A stretch of 64,000 nt of DNA, taken from Oscillospiraceae bacterium (GTDB taxonomy: Bacteria; Bacillota; Clostridia; Oscillospirales; Oscillospiraceae). Below are positions 1 to 7,246 of the stretch, in pieces. A program made the position numbers and the translations under genes. The notes beneath the pieces were generated by a model. That model had not been told where the DNA came from. It worked only from the letters and a program-made list of their open reading frames with translations, and made no database searches. The stretch's first letter is position 1. Each line of letters begins with the position of its first letter. The stretch spans positions 1 through 64,000 of the forward strand of contig JAFUFT010000013.1 of NCBI GenBank assembly GCA_017469795.1, given 5' to 3'.

Positions 1-99
1 CTCCATGGTTTCTGTGCCGGTGGCAGGGCAGCTCACTTTTACCCGGAATGTGGTATTACCCACCCGGCGGGTCATATAAAAGACATTCTGTTCGGTCAT
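1..99 (-). CDS. TnpW-like transposon-encoded protein (partial)
   Basis: The reading frame starts with ATG at 99 and runs off the left edge of the window, so only 33 residues are seen. They include the stretch RRVGNTTFRVKVSCPATGTE, which resembles the short TnpW family found in Firmicutes transposons. Its role is unknown. The start overlaps a second small frame (56-154), which suggests translational coupling. The family assignment comes from memory of the motif pattern and a short fragment. Confidence 0.5.
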   Translation of the reverse strand, partial: MTEQNVFYMTRRVGNTTFRVKVSCPATGTETME

Positions 100-154
100 T
101 GTACCTCGCTTTCTGCACCTTGGGTGCGTATTGATTCATATTGAAATCAGTCAT
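56..154 (-). CDS. Small ORF overlapping the tnpW-like start (32 aa)
   Basis: An ATG at 154 is preceded by a GGAGG site eight bases upstream and opens a 32-codon frame ending at 56. It overlaps the tnpW-like frame (start at 99) in a different phase by 44 bases. It could be a leader peptide that couples translation of tnpW, or the upstream half of a frameshifted gene. I do not recognise the peptide. Confidence 0.35.
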   Translation of the reverse strand: MTDFNMNQYAPKVQKARYNDRTECLLYDPPGG

Positions 155-402
155 TTTGATAAACCTCCGGTACACTCGCCTGACATAGCAGGCTGTTGTC
201 TTTTTATTAGTTGTCATTCCTATATTCAGTTGTGTGGTCTGAGCTCATTTCAGTACCCTCATTAGGCATCCGCTCCCTTCATGGTAATCAGGATTTCTCC
301 CTCTACCTATAGGAAAACCAGAGGCCAAATTCGGAACTGTTTTTGATATTAGTTACAAATTGTTTACAATTTTAGATCAGACGGGGTGGCGATGCACCAT
401 TT
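155..402 (+). promoter_or_regulatory. Gene-free stretch with promoter TTGATA-16-TACAAT
   Basis: The region between the divergent tnpW-like and acidic-protein genes holds a sigma-A-like promoter for the plus strand: TTGATA at 343-348 and TACAAT at 365-370, with a 16-base spacer. Nothing else in the stretch could be recognised; no ORF or clear hairpin is present. Confidence 0.5.
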
Positions 403-1317
403 ATGGGACTCGATATTTGCGAGAATAGGATTAGCCAGGAAAAGGAAGTGATCTTGTTGCGCATTTTCCGTGAGGATTTTTATGACGAAAGCGATTATAT
501 CGACTCCTATGACGATTCTGAAGATGATAAAGAAAAACAGCCCGCCGACGAGAGCGACGAGCTGGAGCTATTGGAATATGACGATTGGATGGAAGCAGGG
601 GACGATGATTCCACGGACGAACCATGGGAAGATGAGGTTGTTTCCGAATCGGAAGAGGTACCGGAGGAAGTACAGCTCGATCCGGATGAACCGGTGCCAT
701 CGGATACTTCGGCGGAGCGTTCTGGGAAGCTGCTCCGGCGGGAGATGAAGGCGGAGGCCCTCCGGCGTATGGAGGAAAGCGCACGCACTAGGAAGGACTT
801 TGAAAAGGTACTCGCCGCCTGGAATAAGCGGGAAGACAGTGCGGACAGGACGATCCGCAACCATTTGCAGTTCCGTGGAGATGTACCTTTGGAATATGGG
901 GTTACGGACATTTCCAATGCTATGGTATTCCCGACGTATCTTGGTTTGCCCACAGAGCGGCAGATCGCCAGGGGGAACTTTCTGGACGTGCTGGCCCATT
1001 GCCCCTATGAGATGCACGATCTCTCCGGGAAGGGTTATATCTGTGAGGCGGTTGACAGGCTGAAAGAGGATCACAAAGAACTGCTATACTTCATGGGCAT
1101 CCAGAGATTTAGCCCCCAGCAGATGGCGTCGATCCGAAAGCAGACGGACCGGAATATCCGAAAGGTTCGGGATACCATGCTTCGGAACGTACAGAAGCAT
1201 ATGTACATGAGACTGACGGAATGGATGGACTTCGGTTACCAGCCCACACACCGGGAGGAAGCGTTTCTCGCCCGGTATGAAGCCGAAATGGAGGGAAATC
1301 ATGATGAAGCTGTTTGA
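403..1317 (+). CDS. Acidic hypothetical protein of the mobile element
   Basis: This 304-residue protein is not recognised. Residues 25-100 are a very acidic Asp/Glu/Ser run that is probably disordered. Residues 105-300 look folded and mainly helical, with charged heptads and a cysteine at about 201. There is no signal peptide or membrane segment. The start is uncertain: ATG at 403 has only a weak upstream site, while TTG codons just after the purine-rich stretch near 438-448 are also possible. The end overlaps the next gene by 17 bases, so the two are probably co-translated. Element cargo is the likely class; the function is unknown. Confidence 0.6.
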   Translation: MGLDICENRISQEKEVILLRIFREDFYDESDYIDSYDDSEDDKEKQPADESDELELLEYDDWMEAGDDDSTDEPWEDEVVSESEEVPEEVQLDPDEPVPSDTSAERSGKLLRREMKAEALRRMEESARTRKDFEKVLAAWNKREDSADRTIRNHLQFRGDVPLEYGVTDISNAMVFPTYLGLPTERQIARGNFLDVLAHCPYEMHDLSGKGYICEAVDRLKEDHKELLYFMGIQRFSPQQMASIRKQTDRNIRKVRDTMLRNVQKHMYMRLTEWMDFGYQPTHREEAFLARYEAEMEGNHDEAV

Positions 1318-2191
1318 ACACAATTCCGCAAGCTGGGTACGGTACAGCGATTATGAATGGAAAGATTCCAAAGACGGCCACAGCTACCTGGTTCCTGCAG
1401 CCGGAGCGGAACCCCGGCCCTATGATCCATTAGCCACAGGGGAACAGATGGTTCTGGATGCACTGGAGGTTGGCGGCCTGCTGTTCCATCACGAGCCGGA
1501 AGACACCATCAAGGCTGCCATGCGGGAATATGCCTGCAAATATGGCCTGCTGGGGATCATGACCGCATTGCCAACCACGGCCAGGTTTATGGAAATCAAT
1601 CATGTGGTTCTGCCGAAGAATGACTACATCCGAGATCTCACCATGCCGGTAGAGGATTACATCCATCTGTTTTTCCCATTTGGGAAACCGGACCTTCTGA
1701 GCACCGAGGATGAAAACCGTTTCAGCACAGCGGACAAGTACGAAGTAGCCCTGTTCCTGACCTACGACGGGTATCCGCAGGCCCAGGTCATGAGCTTCAT
1801 GAGGGACTACGGGGAGCGGTACGAATGGCAGGCCAAGGTATTCCGGGATTGGGCATTTACCGTGGCAACTTCATTTCTGTATTATGAGGATAAGGACAAA
1901 GTGGACGAAGACACGCTGAACATCTATCGCCGGGGCATGGCGGCCTTTGACGGGAATGCTCCCACCTATCACATTGCCCTGCTGGACAAGCCTACCATGG
2001 TCTGGGACTTCCATTCCCTCCTGCTGGCGATTAAGATGCTGCTGTCCATGATGCTGACGGATGAGGAGCATCCGCTCCGGCTATGCAGGCAGTGCCATAA
2101 GGCGTTTATCTCACGGTCCCCCAATACGAAGTTCTGCTCTCAGGATTGTAAGAAGAAATATAATGCAGAAAAGATGCGCCGCCGGTCATAA
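1301..2191 (+). CDS. DUF6076-like protein with C-terminal zinc knuckle
   Basis: This 296-residue soluble protein ends in a Cys-x2-Cys ... Cys-x3-Cys pattern (CRQCHK, then FCSQDCKKKY at the extreme C-terminus), which should bind zinc. The layout, a helical body of about 260 residues followed by this tail, matches DUF6076-type proteins of gut Firmicutes mobile elements; the number is recalled, not searched. I chose ATG 1301 because GGAGGG lies seven bases upstream; ATG 1304 is equally possible. It overlaps the upstream acidic gene and is followed at once by a strong terminator. A nucleic-acid-binding role is an inference from the zinc tail. Confidence 0.6.
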   Translation: MMKLFEHNSASWVRYSDYEWKDSKDGHSYLVPAAGAEPRPYDPLATGEQMVLDALEVGGLLFHHEPEDTIKAAMREYACKYGLLGIMTALPTTARFMEINHVVLPKNDYIRDLTMPVEDYIHLFFPFGKPDLLSTEDENRFSTADKYEVALFLTYDGYPQAQVMSFMRDYGERYEWQAKVFRDWAFTVATSFLYYEDKDKVDEDTLNIYRRGMAAFDGNAPTYHIALLDKPTMVWDFHSLLLAIKMLLSMMLTDEEHPLRLCRQCHKAFISRSPNTKFCSQDCKKKYNAEKMRRRS

Positions 2192-2199
2192 AACTACAA

Positions 2200-2242
2200 A
2201 AAGCGCTGGATTTCGGTAGCCGCTACCAAAATCCAGCGCTTT
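2200..2242 (+). terminator. Very long hairpin terminator
   Basis: Arms 2200-2219 and 2223-2242 pair over about 20 bases with a single C-A mismatch and a three-base loop. The hairpin closes the two-gene cargo unit and faces the minus-strand gene ending at 2255, so it may serve both strands. Confidence 0.8.
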
Positions 2243-2254
2243 GATGTATAATCC

Positions 2255-2566
2255 TTATAAGTGTTCAATCAGGTAATCTCTGACCACAATCACCATACTG
2301 GCGCACAGGACCAGCATATTTCCTGCAATGATGCAGCCAAGGGCGATTCCGGCTATCCGCAGGCACTCCATTCCGCTGGCAAGTCCCATGATGGCGCTTA
2401 ATCCAGCGACCAAAATAAGCAGCACAGCAATTATGGTAATGATCGCATTTGCGATGCCAGTCAGGAAGGCCCCGCACCATTCGATCAGGGTCAGGACAAT
2501 GATGATGGGAATCAGGATCAGCTTTCGGAGGATGCTCCAGATAGTCACGGCCACAACCTCACACAT
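2255..2566 (-). CDS. Small multi-spanning membrane protein of the mobile element
   Basis: This 103-residue protein is almost wholly hydrophobic, with about three membrane segments (near residues 10-35, 37-60 and 68-95), and it ends in a short charged tail (RDYLIEHL). It overlaps the 3' end of the tnpV-like gene by eight bases, so it is translated from the same message. I do not recognise a family. It is probably a component or passenger of the element. Confidence 0.5.
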   Translation of the reverse strand: MCEVVAVTIWSILRKLILIPIIIVLTLIEWCGAFLTGIANAIITIIAVLLILVAGLSAIMGLASGMECLRIAGIALGCIIAGNMLVLCASMVIVVRDYLIEHL

Positions 2567-2930
2567 AGATCAGGTCGGCCAGGATCACTTCTTCCGCACG
2601 GTTGCGGATACTGTTCATGTGGCCTACCCATTTCATGGGGGATTTGGCTTTCAGATCTTCGGTGACGCCCTCCGCCTTTGCCATCTGTTCGAGCATTCGG
2701 TCCATCATCTCCACAGCTTGCTCATTGATGTCGGCCAGATAGCTGTCCAGCTTGCAGGTTGTGAGCAGGTGGGTGTAGCGGAAGGGCTTTTGCTCTTTCA
2801 GGTAGGTTTCGTGCAGCCTGCCCCATTTCCCGATAGGTCTGGGGTCTGGCTCCGGCAGGGTGAGGTTCGGATAGAACATACCGTCAATCTCGGTATACGT
2901 CCCGCCCATCTTCTCAAATTGACTTTTCAT
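2559..2930 (-). CDS. TnpV-like transposon-encoded protein
   Basis: The 123-residue product matches the TnpV type of small proteins carried by Firmicutes transposons: an N-terminal Tyr/Pro-rich stretch (GGTYTEIDGMFYPNLTLP), a central GKWGRLHETYLKE segment and a long amphipathic C-terminal helix. Its biochemical role is unknown. A GGAG site sits upstream of ATG 2930. The next gene (2255-2566) overlaps its stop. Between this start and 3056 there is only a 14-codon frame (about 2946-2990) with no clear support. Confidence 0.7.
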   Translation of the reverse strand: MKSQFEKMGGTYTEIDGMFYPNLTLPEPDPRPIGKWGRLHETYLKEQKPFRYTHLLTTCKLDSYLADINEQAVEMMDRMLEQMAKAEGVTEDLKAKSPMKWVGHMNSIRNRAEEVILADLIYV

Positions 2931-3021
2931 ATTCGGCTCCTTTCATGCGATTACCGTTGCAATTACAGGCTTACGCTCCTTTCCCATAACTGCATGTCAT
3001 TCGCTACAAATGAGCCGTCGC

Positions 3022-3068
3022 AGCTATGATGTATTTGGGTGTCGAAAACTACCCTTTACATCATAGCT
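3022..3068. repeat. 12-bp perfect inverted repeat at the mobile-element/operon junction
   Basis: AGCTATGATGTA at 3022-3033 is repeated inverted at 3057-3068, with a 23-base loop. The right arm contains the last codons and stop region of the short dehydratase-like gene (3056-3880). It may be a hairpin at the 3' end of that operon. It may also mark an integration or rearrangement junction, because mobile-element genes lie just to the left and the gene on the right looks C-terminally shortened. Confidence 0.6.
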
Positions 3069-3880
3069 ACTCGGGTAACGGTCTCATTTTTGCTGATCCG
3101 CTGCTCCAGTTCCCGGTTGACACGGTGGAGCTGTCTGCCCCATTCGTCCGCCGGCATATAGGACGCGGCATTCATCATGGCCATGATATGGGTGCCGCGG
3201 AGCAGGTAGGGCAGGCTTTTTTTCAGGTGCAGGAACCGGGACAGTTCATACTGCGCGTACCCGGTCTTTTTCATGGCATCCGCCAGGGAATCATAGGTGA
3301 CGCGGTTTCCCGTGGTCTGCTCCAGCACGCCCAGGAACTGATACAGTTCCCGTACGTACTGCTCGATGTCCTCGTCCTCTTTAGAGACCGGGATCTGCAA
3401 TGTACACACCTCGCAGCGCTCCGCCAGATAGCCCGCCAGCTTCTTCTTGCAGTCGCAGGTGATGGGCAGCACCATCAGGGCACAATTGTCATACAGGGGC
3501 ATGACGCCGATCTGCTGAAAACCGGCCACCGCCTTCACCAGCGGACAGGCGTCCCGGGGTGCCAGGTCGTCCCCGATGGAAAAGGCGGTATAGCTTCCGC
3601 TGCACAGCTTCACCGGCATGGCGCTGGCCGCATAGATCAGCTCGTGGGGCGCCATCACGCAGTAGGTTCCGATGGTCTTGACGCCGTTTTCCCGGGAAGC
3701 ATCTTTCCCGTCCACGTAGATATCCCGGAGGACCTGAAAAAAGGGAGCCATCGTCTCCGGCGCACCGGGCAGTTCCTCCATGCGGCGGAGGTATTTGGCC
3801 GCGGTCTGACTGGCCTTACTGGAAAAGCGATCCTTCTGCCGCTGTTCCCTCGGTGAAACAGTCTGGGTATTCACAGTCAT
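3056..3880 (-). CDS. Short cysteine-bearing 2-hydroxyacyl-CoA dehydratase-like (HgdB/BcrC-type) protein
   Basis: The 274 residues resemble the first Rossmann-like domain of the 2-hydroxyacyl-CoA dehydratase / benzoyl-CoA reductase D-component family, whose members bind [4Fe-4S] or double-cubane clusters and move low-potential electrons. Family signatures are visible: GTYCVMAPHELI (Cys74), LCSG (Cys93), RDACPLVKA (Cys112) and TCDCKKK (Cys142, Cys144), plus Cys156 and Cys159. Family members usually have about 370-430 residues; this one stops at the boundary to the second domain. The true start is ATG 3880, which overlaps the stop of the polyferredoxin gene (ATGA). No activator ATPase gene lies nearby. 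The exact reaction cannot be named. Confidence 0.75.
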   Translation of the reverse strand: MTVNTQTVSPREQRQKDRFSSKASQTAAKYLRRMEELPGAPETMAPFFQVLRDIYVDGKDASRENGVKTIGTYCVMAPHELIYAASAMPVKLCSGSYTAFSIGDDLAPRDACPLVKAVAGFQQIGVMPLYDNCALMVLPITCDCKKKLAGYLAERCEVCTLQIPVSKEDEDIEQYVRELYQFLGVLEQTTGNRVTYDSLADAMKKTGYAQYELSRFLHLKKSLPYLLRGTHIMAMMNAASYMPADEWGRQLHRVNRELEQRISKNETVTRVAMM

Positions 3881-5070
3881 TCTCCTCTCCCGCGGTCCTG
3901 TTTTTGACCTTCTGCGCGATACCCGGACATGACCTGCTTCCGGGAGGCCGTATAGATCTTCTTTCCCGCGAAGGTCATGGCCAAAGCGTTGTCCTCCGGG
4001 CATTTCCTCACGCACTCGCCGCAGAGAATACAGTTCATGTCGGTCACATCGGTCTTTTCCCGCTCCGTGTAGATCTGCCTGATCCCCATGGGGCAGGCCT
4101 CGTAACAGGCGCCGCACTCCGTGCACGCGGTGCAGTCCTTTTTGATCCGGAAGGGCGTAATCCTGTGAAGCAGTCCCAGCAGGACGCCCAGCGGGCAGAT
4201 CAGGCAGAAAAACCGCCGCTTAAAGAAGCTGCCGATCAACACAAAGATCATAAAAAAGCCGCTGAAATACAGACTGGTCTGGATCCCCGCCAGAATCGGC
4301 GAGACGGCGACCACCGGGCAGAAATTGCAGAAGTTCCCGCCCAAAAAGCTCAGGCCCAGAAGAAGAAACACCATCATCCATTTGACAGGCGTCAGAGCGG
4401 CGTACATTTTGTCCGTCATGGCAACGCCCTCCACCTTTGCCTTCTGGCGGATCCCGTGCGCCACGTCCTGCAAAAGGCCCATGGGACACAGAAACCCGCA
4501 GATGAAGCGCCCCAGAAGCAGGGCGAATCCGATCGTCGTGCCAAAAAACAGGAGAATGTCCTTCAGCGGCAGTTCAAACAGGTCGTTCAGATGGGCCAGG
4601 TAATAGCAGCTGCTCTCCGTCATCTGTTCCGTGTTCACCGGGCAGGAAAAAATGGGCAGGCTTACCTCCGCAAATCGCAGGCTCAAAACGGTTCCCCCGA
4701 AGATCATCAAAAAGGACGCCGCCAGCATGGCCGCCCACCGGACGGTCATGAAGCCCAGTTTCCGCTGTCCGGGCACTTTTTTCCCCGCGCTTCCCGTTCT
4801 GGCCTCAAAGAACCTGCCAAAGGCGGGGTCCTTCCGGATGATCCGCTTCCGGACGCCGATGCAGATCAGGATGCCCAGGGCGGACAGAAGAAGAATCAGG
4901 ATCAGCGGCAGCAGGTTCTTCAGATACTTAAGGGACAGGAAACTGCCCACCTGCTCGGCGGAATACTCCTCACTGAACTCAAAGAACGGAAGCCGCCAGG
5001 CAAACCACGCAAGCGCAAACATGGCGGCGCAGATCCCGGCAGTGACCCAGATCCTTTTTGCTTGCTTCAT
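3877..5070 (-). CDS. Membrane polyferredoxin (NapH/NosR-type 4Fe-4S protein)
   Basis: This 397-residue integral membrane protein has about six hydrophobic segments and two membrane-side CxxxCP motifs (CGFLCPMG near residue 190, CLICPLG near 292), as in NapH, MauN and the C-terminal half of NosR. Two ferredoxin motifs follow near the C-terminus (CTACTECGACYEACP and CILCGECVRKCP). Such proteins pass electrons between the quinone/membrane pool and soluble redox partners. It is the middle gene of a three-gene operon with ATGA overlaps on both sides, flanked by dehydratase-like proteins. I infer that it feeds or drains electrons for them, in place of the usual ATP-dependent activator. Confidence 0.85.
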   Translation of the reverse strand: MKQAKRIWVTAGICAAMFALAWFAWRLPFFEFSEEYSAEQVGSFLSLKYLKNLLPLILILLLSALGILICIGVRKRIIRKDPAFGRFFEARTGSAGKKVPGQRKLGFMTVRWAAMLAASFLMIFGGTVLSLRFAEVSLPIFSCPVNTEQMTESSCYYLAHLNDLFELPLKDILLFFGTTIGFALLLGRFICGFLCPMGLLQDVAHGIRQKAKVEGVAMTDKMYAALTPVKWMMVFLLLGLSFLGGNFCNFCPVVAVSPILAGIQTSLYFSGFFMIFVLIGSFFKRRFFCLICPLGVLLGLLHRITPFRIKKDCTACTECGACYEACPMGIRQIYTEREKTDVTDMNCILCGECVRKCPEDNALAMTFAGKKIYTASRKQVMSGYRAEGQKQDRGRGE

Positions 5071-6323
5071 TGGGCCATCCGCTCCTCTCGATACCGGTTC
5101 TGATGGAGCATCTCGGAAAATGCCTCCATGCGGATGCGGAGCTGCTCCACATCCTGGTACTGGTAGTCCGTCTCCAGCCGGAACACCGGAATTCCGTACC
5201 GGTCAAAGAGCGCTTCAAACCGCTCCAGCTCAAAATCATATTCGATCTGACCCTTGAGCACATGGTAGACCACGCCCTCAATGCGGTCCTGCTTCAGACA
5301 TCGAACCACGCTCCGGAGAAGCGCGTCGTTTGCCGCATACGCCGGAGAACCATCCTGATTGTACCACCGGTCCGCTGCCATGCGGATCAGCGTATCCCGG
5401 CTTCTGCGTTTTCCGGGCAGGACGGGTCTGATCTGGTTCTTCAAAGTGGTCACGTCAATATTCCGCAGCACGTTCAGTCCGATATCCTGGATCAGAAACG
5501 GGATCTTATAGTTCGGGAAATACACCGGTGATCCCAGGAGCAGGACCCCGGGCCGGATGCTGCGTCCTGGTACGAAACGCTTCCGGCGGCTCCGCAGCTC
5601 CTCATTGAGCTGCCTGAGTTCCGCTGTCCACCGGCTGAGATCTTCGGTATAGTAGTAGCTGTTCTGCACGAGAAGTCTGGCTGCTCCGGTGATCAGGTCC
5701 TCCCGCCCGCAGGTCGCCGACAGGAACTCCCGCAGGACTTTTACCGCGCAGTCTACCGTCTCGATGGCGCTGCGCACACGGGCTGCGGTCACATGGGTTC
5801 GGGTATGGCGGGACACCACTTCCGTCATAGCGATCATCTGCGCCTGCCATTTCTCCCGGGCAAGGAGATCGTTGCGCTGGGGCGGTACATCCACAATGTG
5901 GACATTCCTCCCCTGCTCCCGCAGCAGATAAGCGGTCTTCCGCATGCTGTCACTGGTGACCGGCACGATAAAAAGCGTACCGGAATAGTCGGGGCCCTCC
6001 GGATCCTGCAGAAACCCGAGCACGCTGCGGCTGACCGGATCCGTATCTCTGGGCACCAGATCCTCGGACCAGGCGCCGGACTTCAGGCTTCCGCCCAAAA
6101 TATAATAAGGTGACGCACCCGCCGCCTGGATCAGTTCCCCGGGAACTCCGGGACCCAGCACCGCAACCGCAGGTTTCACGGACTTTCTCTGTTTCGGATC
6201 GAACCACTGCCAGGCGCAGGCGGTAAAATAGGAAAAAGAGCGGATGTGGTCGTTTTCCCGTCCGATCCGGTCCAGTGTATCCCGGATCTCGCTCTCATAG
6301 GACATCGTCATTCTCTCAGGCAT
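5067..6323 (-). CDS. Long 2-hydroxyacyl-CoA dehydratase-like protein without cluster cysteines
   Basis: The 418 residues cover both domains of the HgdB/BcrC family; the second domain ends with GIPVFRLETDY, a typical family segment. Aligned by eye with the short subunit, every cluster position is replaced: Gly59 for the Cys of GTYC, Asp95 for the Cys of DACP, and Ser124 and Ser126 for the TCDC pair. The second-domain segment usually holding FCDP reads KGQIEYD. It probably binds no Fe-S cluster at these sites and may act as a substrate- or partner-binding subunit. ATG 6323 has an AGGAGGGG site. Its stop overlaps the polyferredoxin start (ATGA). The split of cysteines and domains between the two genes is odd and worth testing. 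Confidence 0.7.
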   Translation of the reverse strand: MPERMTMSYESEIRDTLDRIGRENDHIRSFSYFTACAWQWFDPKQRKSVKPAVAVLGPGVPGELIQAAGASPYYILGGSLKSGAWSEDLVPRDTDPVSRSVLGFLQDPEGPDYSGTLFIVPVTSDSMRKTAYLLREQGRNVHIVDVPPQRNDLLAREKWQAQMIAMTEVVSRHTRTHVTAARVRSAIETVDCAVKVLREFLSATCGREDLITGAARLLVQNSYYYTEDLSRWTAELRQLNEELRSRRKRFVPGRSIRPGVLLLGSPVYFPNYKIPFLIQDIGLNVLRNIDVTTLKNQIRPVLPGKRRSRDTLIRMAADRWYNQDGSPAYAANDALLRSVVRCLKQDRIEGVVYHVLKGQIEYDFELERFEALFDRYGIPVFRLETDYQYQDVEQLRIRMEAFSEMLHQNRYREERMAQ

Positions 6324-6352
6324 GAAGACCCCTCCTGTACTGTGATGAGCCG

Positions 6353-6410
6353 AGTATAACAGGGCAAGCTAAAAGCAAACTAAAACTATTTTGATTTAAG
6401 TAGCTTTTAG
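6353..6410 (-). promoter_or_regulatory. Candidate divergent promoter region with inverted repeat
   Basis: A TATACT box lies on the minus strand at 6353-6358, with a weak TAGTTT 18 bases upstream at 6377-6382. It would drive the dehydratase-like operon. CTAAAAGC at 6369-6376 and GCTTTTAG at 6403-6410 form an 8-bp inverted repeat between the divergent genes and could be a regulator site. The -35 match is poor. Confidence 0.35.
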
Positions 6411-6456
6411 GTTGGCGGGGTATCATGGGCACACCAAGATTCCGGGAGGAAACCAT

Positions 6457-7116
6457 ATGAAAGTAAAAATCATCCGTGCGTTTATGGCTGTCTACCTGGT
6501 CCTGTCCATGGCCTACGGCGGTATCCGCGCGGCCTATCTGACCGTTAGGGCAGCCATGACACCGCCGGAAAGCACAATAGAGGAGGTTGAACTGGCCGCC
6601 GCTTCCTCCTTCGGCGCAGACACGATCCCCTATGCGCCGGAAGAGTTGTCCGCCGTACTCCCTTCTCCGTCGATCCTGACGGAGGATGATCCGGAGGAAA
6701 CGGAAGCACCGATGCCGGAAACGCCCGGCGAGAGCGCACCTGCGGAAGTAGAGCCCTCCGCTTCCGCAGGCAGCGCCGTGGAAGCCGAGCCTGCGTCTGA
6801 AACAGAACCGGAAGCAGAACCGGATGCGGAACCGGAAGCCGAGCCGGCGGCGGAACCGGAAGCCGAATCGGCGGCGGAACCGGAGACCGAAGCGCTGACC
6901 GAGGCCCCGGAAGAGGAAGACGATCAGGAGGCATATCTGGAGGCGGTACCGGCGCAGGACGTTCCGTCCCTGGAGGACTATCTGAGCAACCTCCACTGCG
7001 GACGCTGCGGCAGAAACTGCTATCTGTCCAACCCCCACTGCCGGACCGGGCGGGGTAAAGCGGAAACCGCCACAGCGGAATACTATGCCGAATACGGAGA
7101 CGAATCCGAGCTGTGA
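6457..7116 (+). CDS. Membrane-anchored acidic protein with Cys-rich C-terminal motif, next to feoAB
   Basis: The 219 residues comprise an N-terminal hydrophobic anchor (about residues 5-32), an acidic Glu-Pro-Ala repeat linker (about 70-155) and a Cys-rich tail. The tail has C-x2-C-x3-C-x6-C in HCGRCGRNCYLSNPHCRTGR. Such spacing could bind an Fe-S cluster or iron, but the family is not recognised. The start is ATG 6457, supported by GGGAGGA, and not the upstream in-frame ATG at 6412. It stands just upstream of and co-directional with feoAB, with a terminator between them, so an iron-related surface role is a reasonable guess only. Confidence 0.6.
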   Translation: MKVKIIRAFMAVYLVLSMAYGGIRAAYLTVRAAMTPPESTIEEVELAAASSFGADTIPYAPEELSAVLPSPSILTEDDPEETEAPMPETPGESAPAEVEPSASAGSAVEAEPASETEPEAEPDAEPEAEPAAEPEAESAAEPETEALTEAPEEEDDQEAYLEAVPAQDVPSLEDYLSNLHCGRCGRNCYLSNPHCRTGRGKAETATAEYYAEYGDESEL

Positions 7117-7122
7117 CAGGAA

Positions 7123-7156
7123 CCCGGGCCGCAGACATCTGCGGCCCGGGATTTTC
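7123..7156 (+). terminator. Strong GC hairpin terminator
   Basis: CCCGGGCCGCAGA at 7123-7135 pairs with 7138-7150 and is followed by ATTTTCTT. It separates the Cys-rich gene from the feo operon. Confidence 0.85.
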
Positions 7157-7180
7157 TTCGGCTTCTGAGGCGGTATGGAA

Positions 7181-7209
7181 TTGCAATACATGCCCGTTTG
7201 TGTTACTAT
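7181..7209 (+). promoter_or_regulatory. feoAB promoter TTGCAA-17-TACTAT
   Basis: TTGCAA at 7181-7186 and TACTAT at 7204-7209, with a 17-base spacer, precede the feo gene start at 7247. No confident Fur box was identified. Confidence 0.6.
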
Positions 7210-7246
7210 GGCATAGATATTCTATCGGAGCAAAGAGGTCGGTTCT

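Larger units (their letters stand above)
1..2940. mobile_element. Edge of an integrated mobile element (conjugative/transposon type)
   Basis: The first 3 kb carries genes typical of Firmicutes integrative elements: a TnpW-like protein cut by the window edge, a TnpV-like protein, a protein with a C-terminal zinc-knuckle tail, an acidic protein and a small membrane protein. None is housekeeping, and the style of this block differs from the metabolic operon that begins near 3056. No recombinase, relaxase or attachment site is visible, so the element extends to the left and its right end is inferred to lie between about 2940 and 3060. The boundary is approximate. Confidence 0.6.

Noticed and set aside
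2946..2990. 14-codon frame before tnpV
   Set aside because: It is too short and has no promoter or conserved motif that I can see; it is noted only in the tnpV entry.
3881..4126. N-terminal extension of the short dehydratase-like protein
   Set aside because: It overlaps the ferredoxin motifs of the polyferredoxin gene in another frame and lacks family similarity. ATG 3880 with the ATGA overlap fits better.
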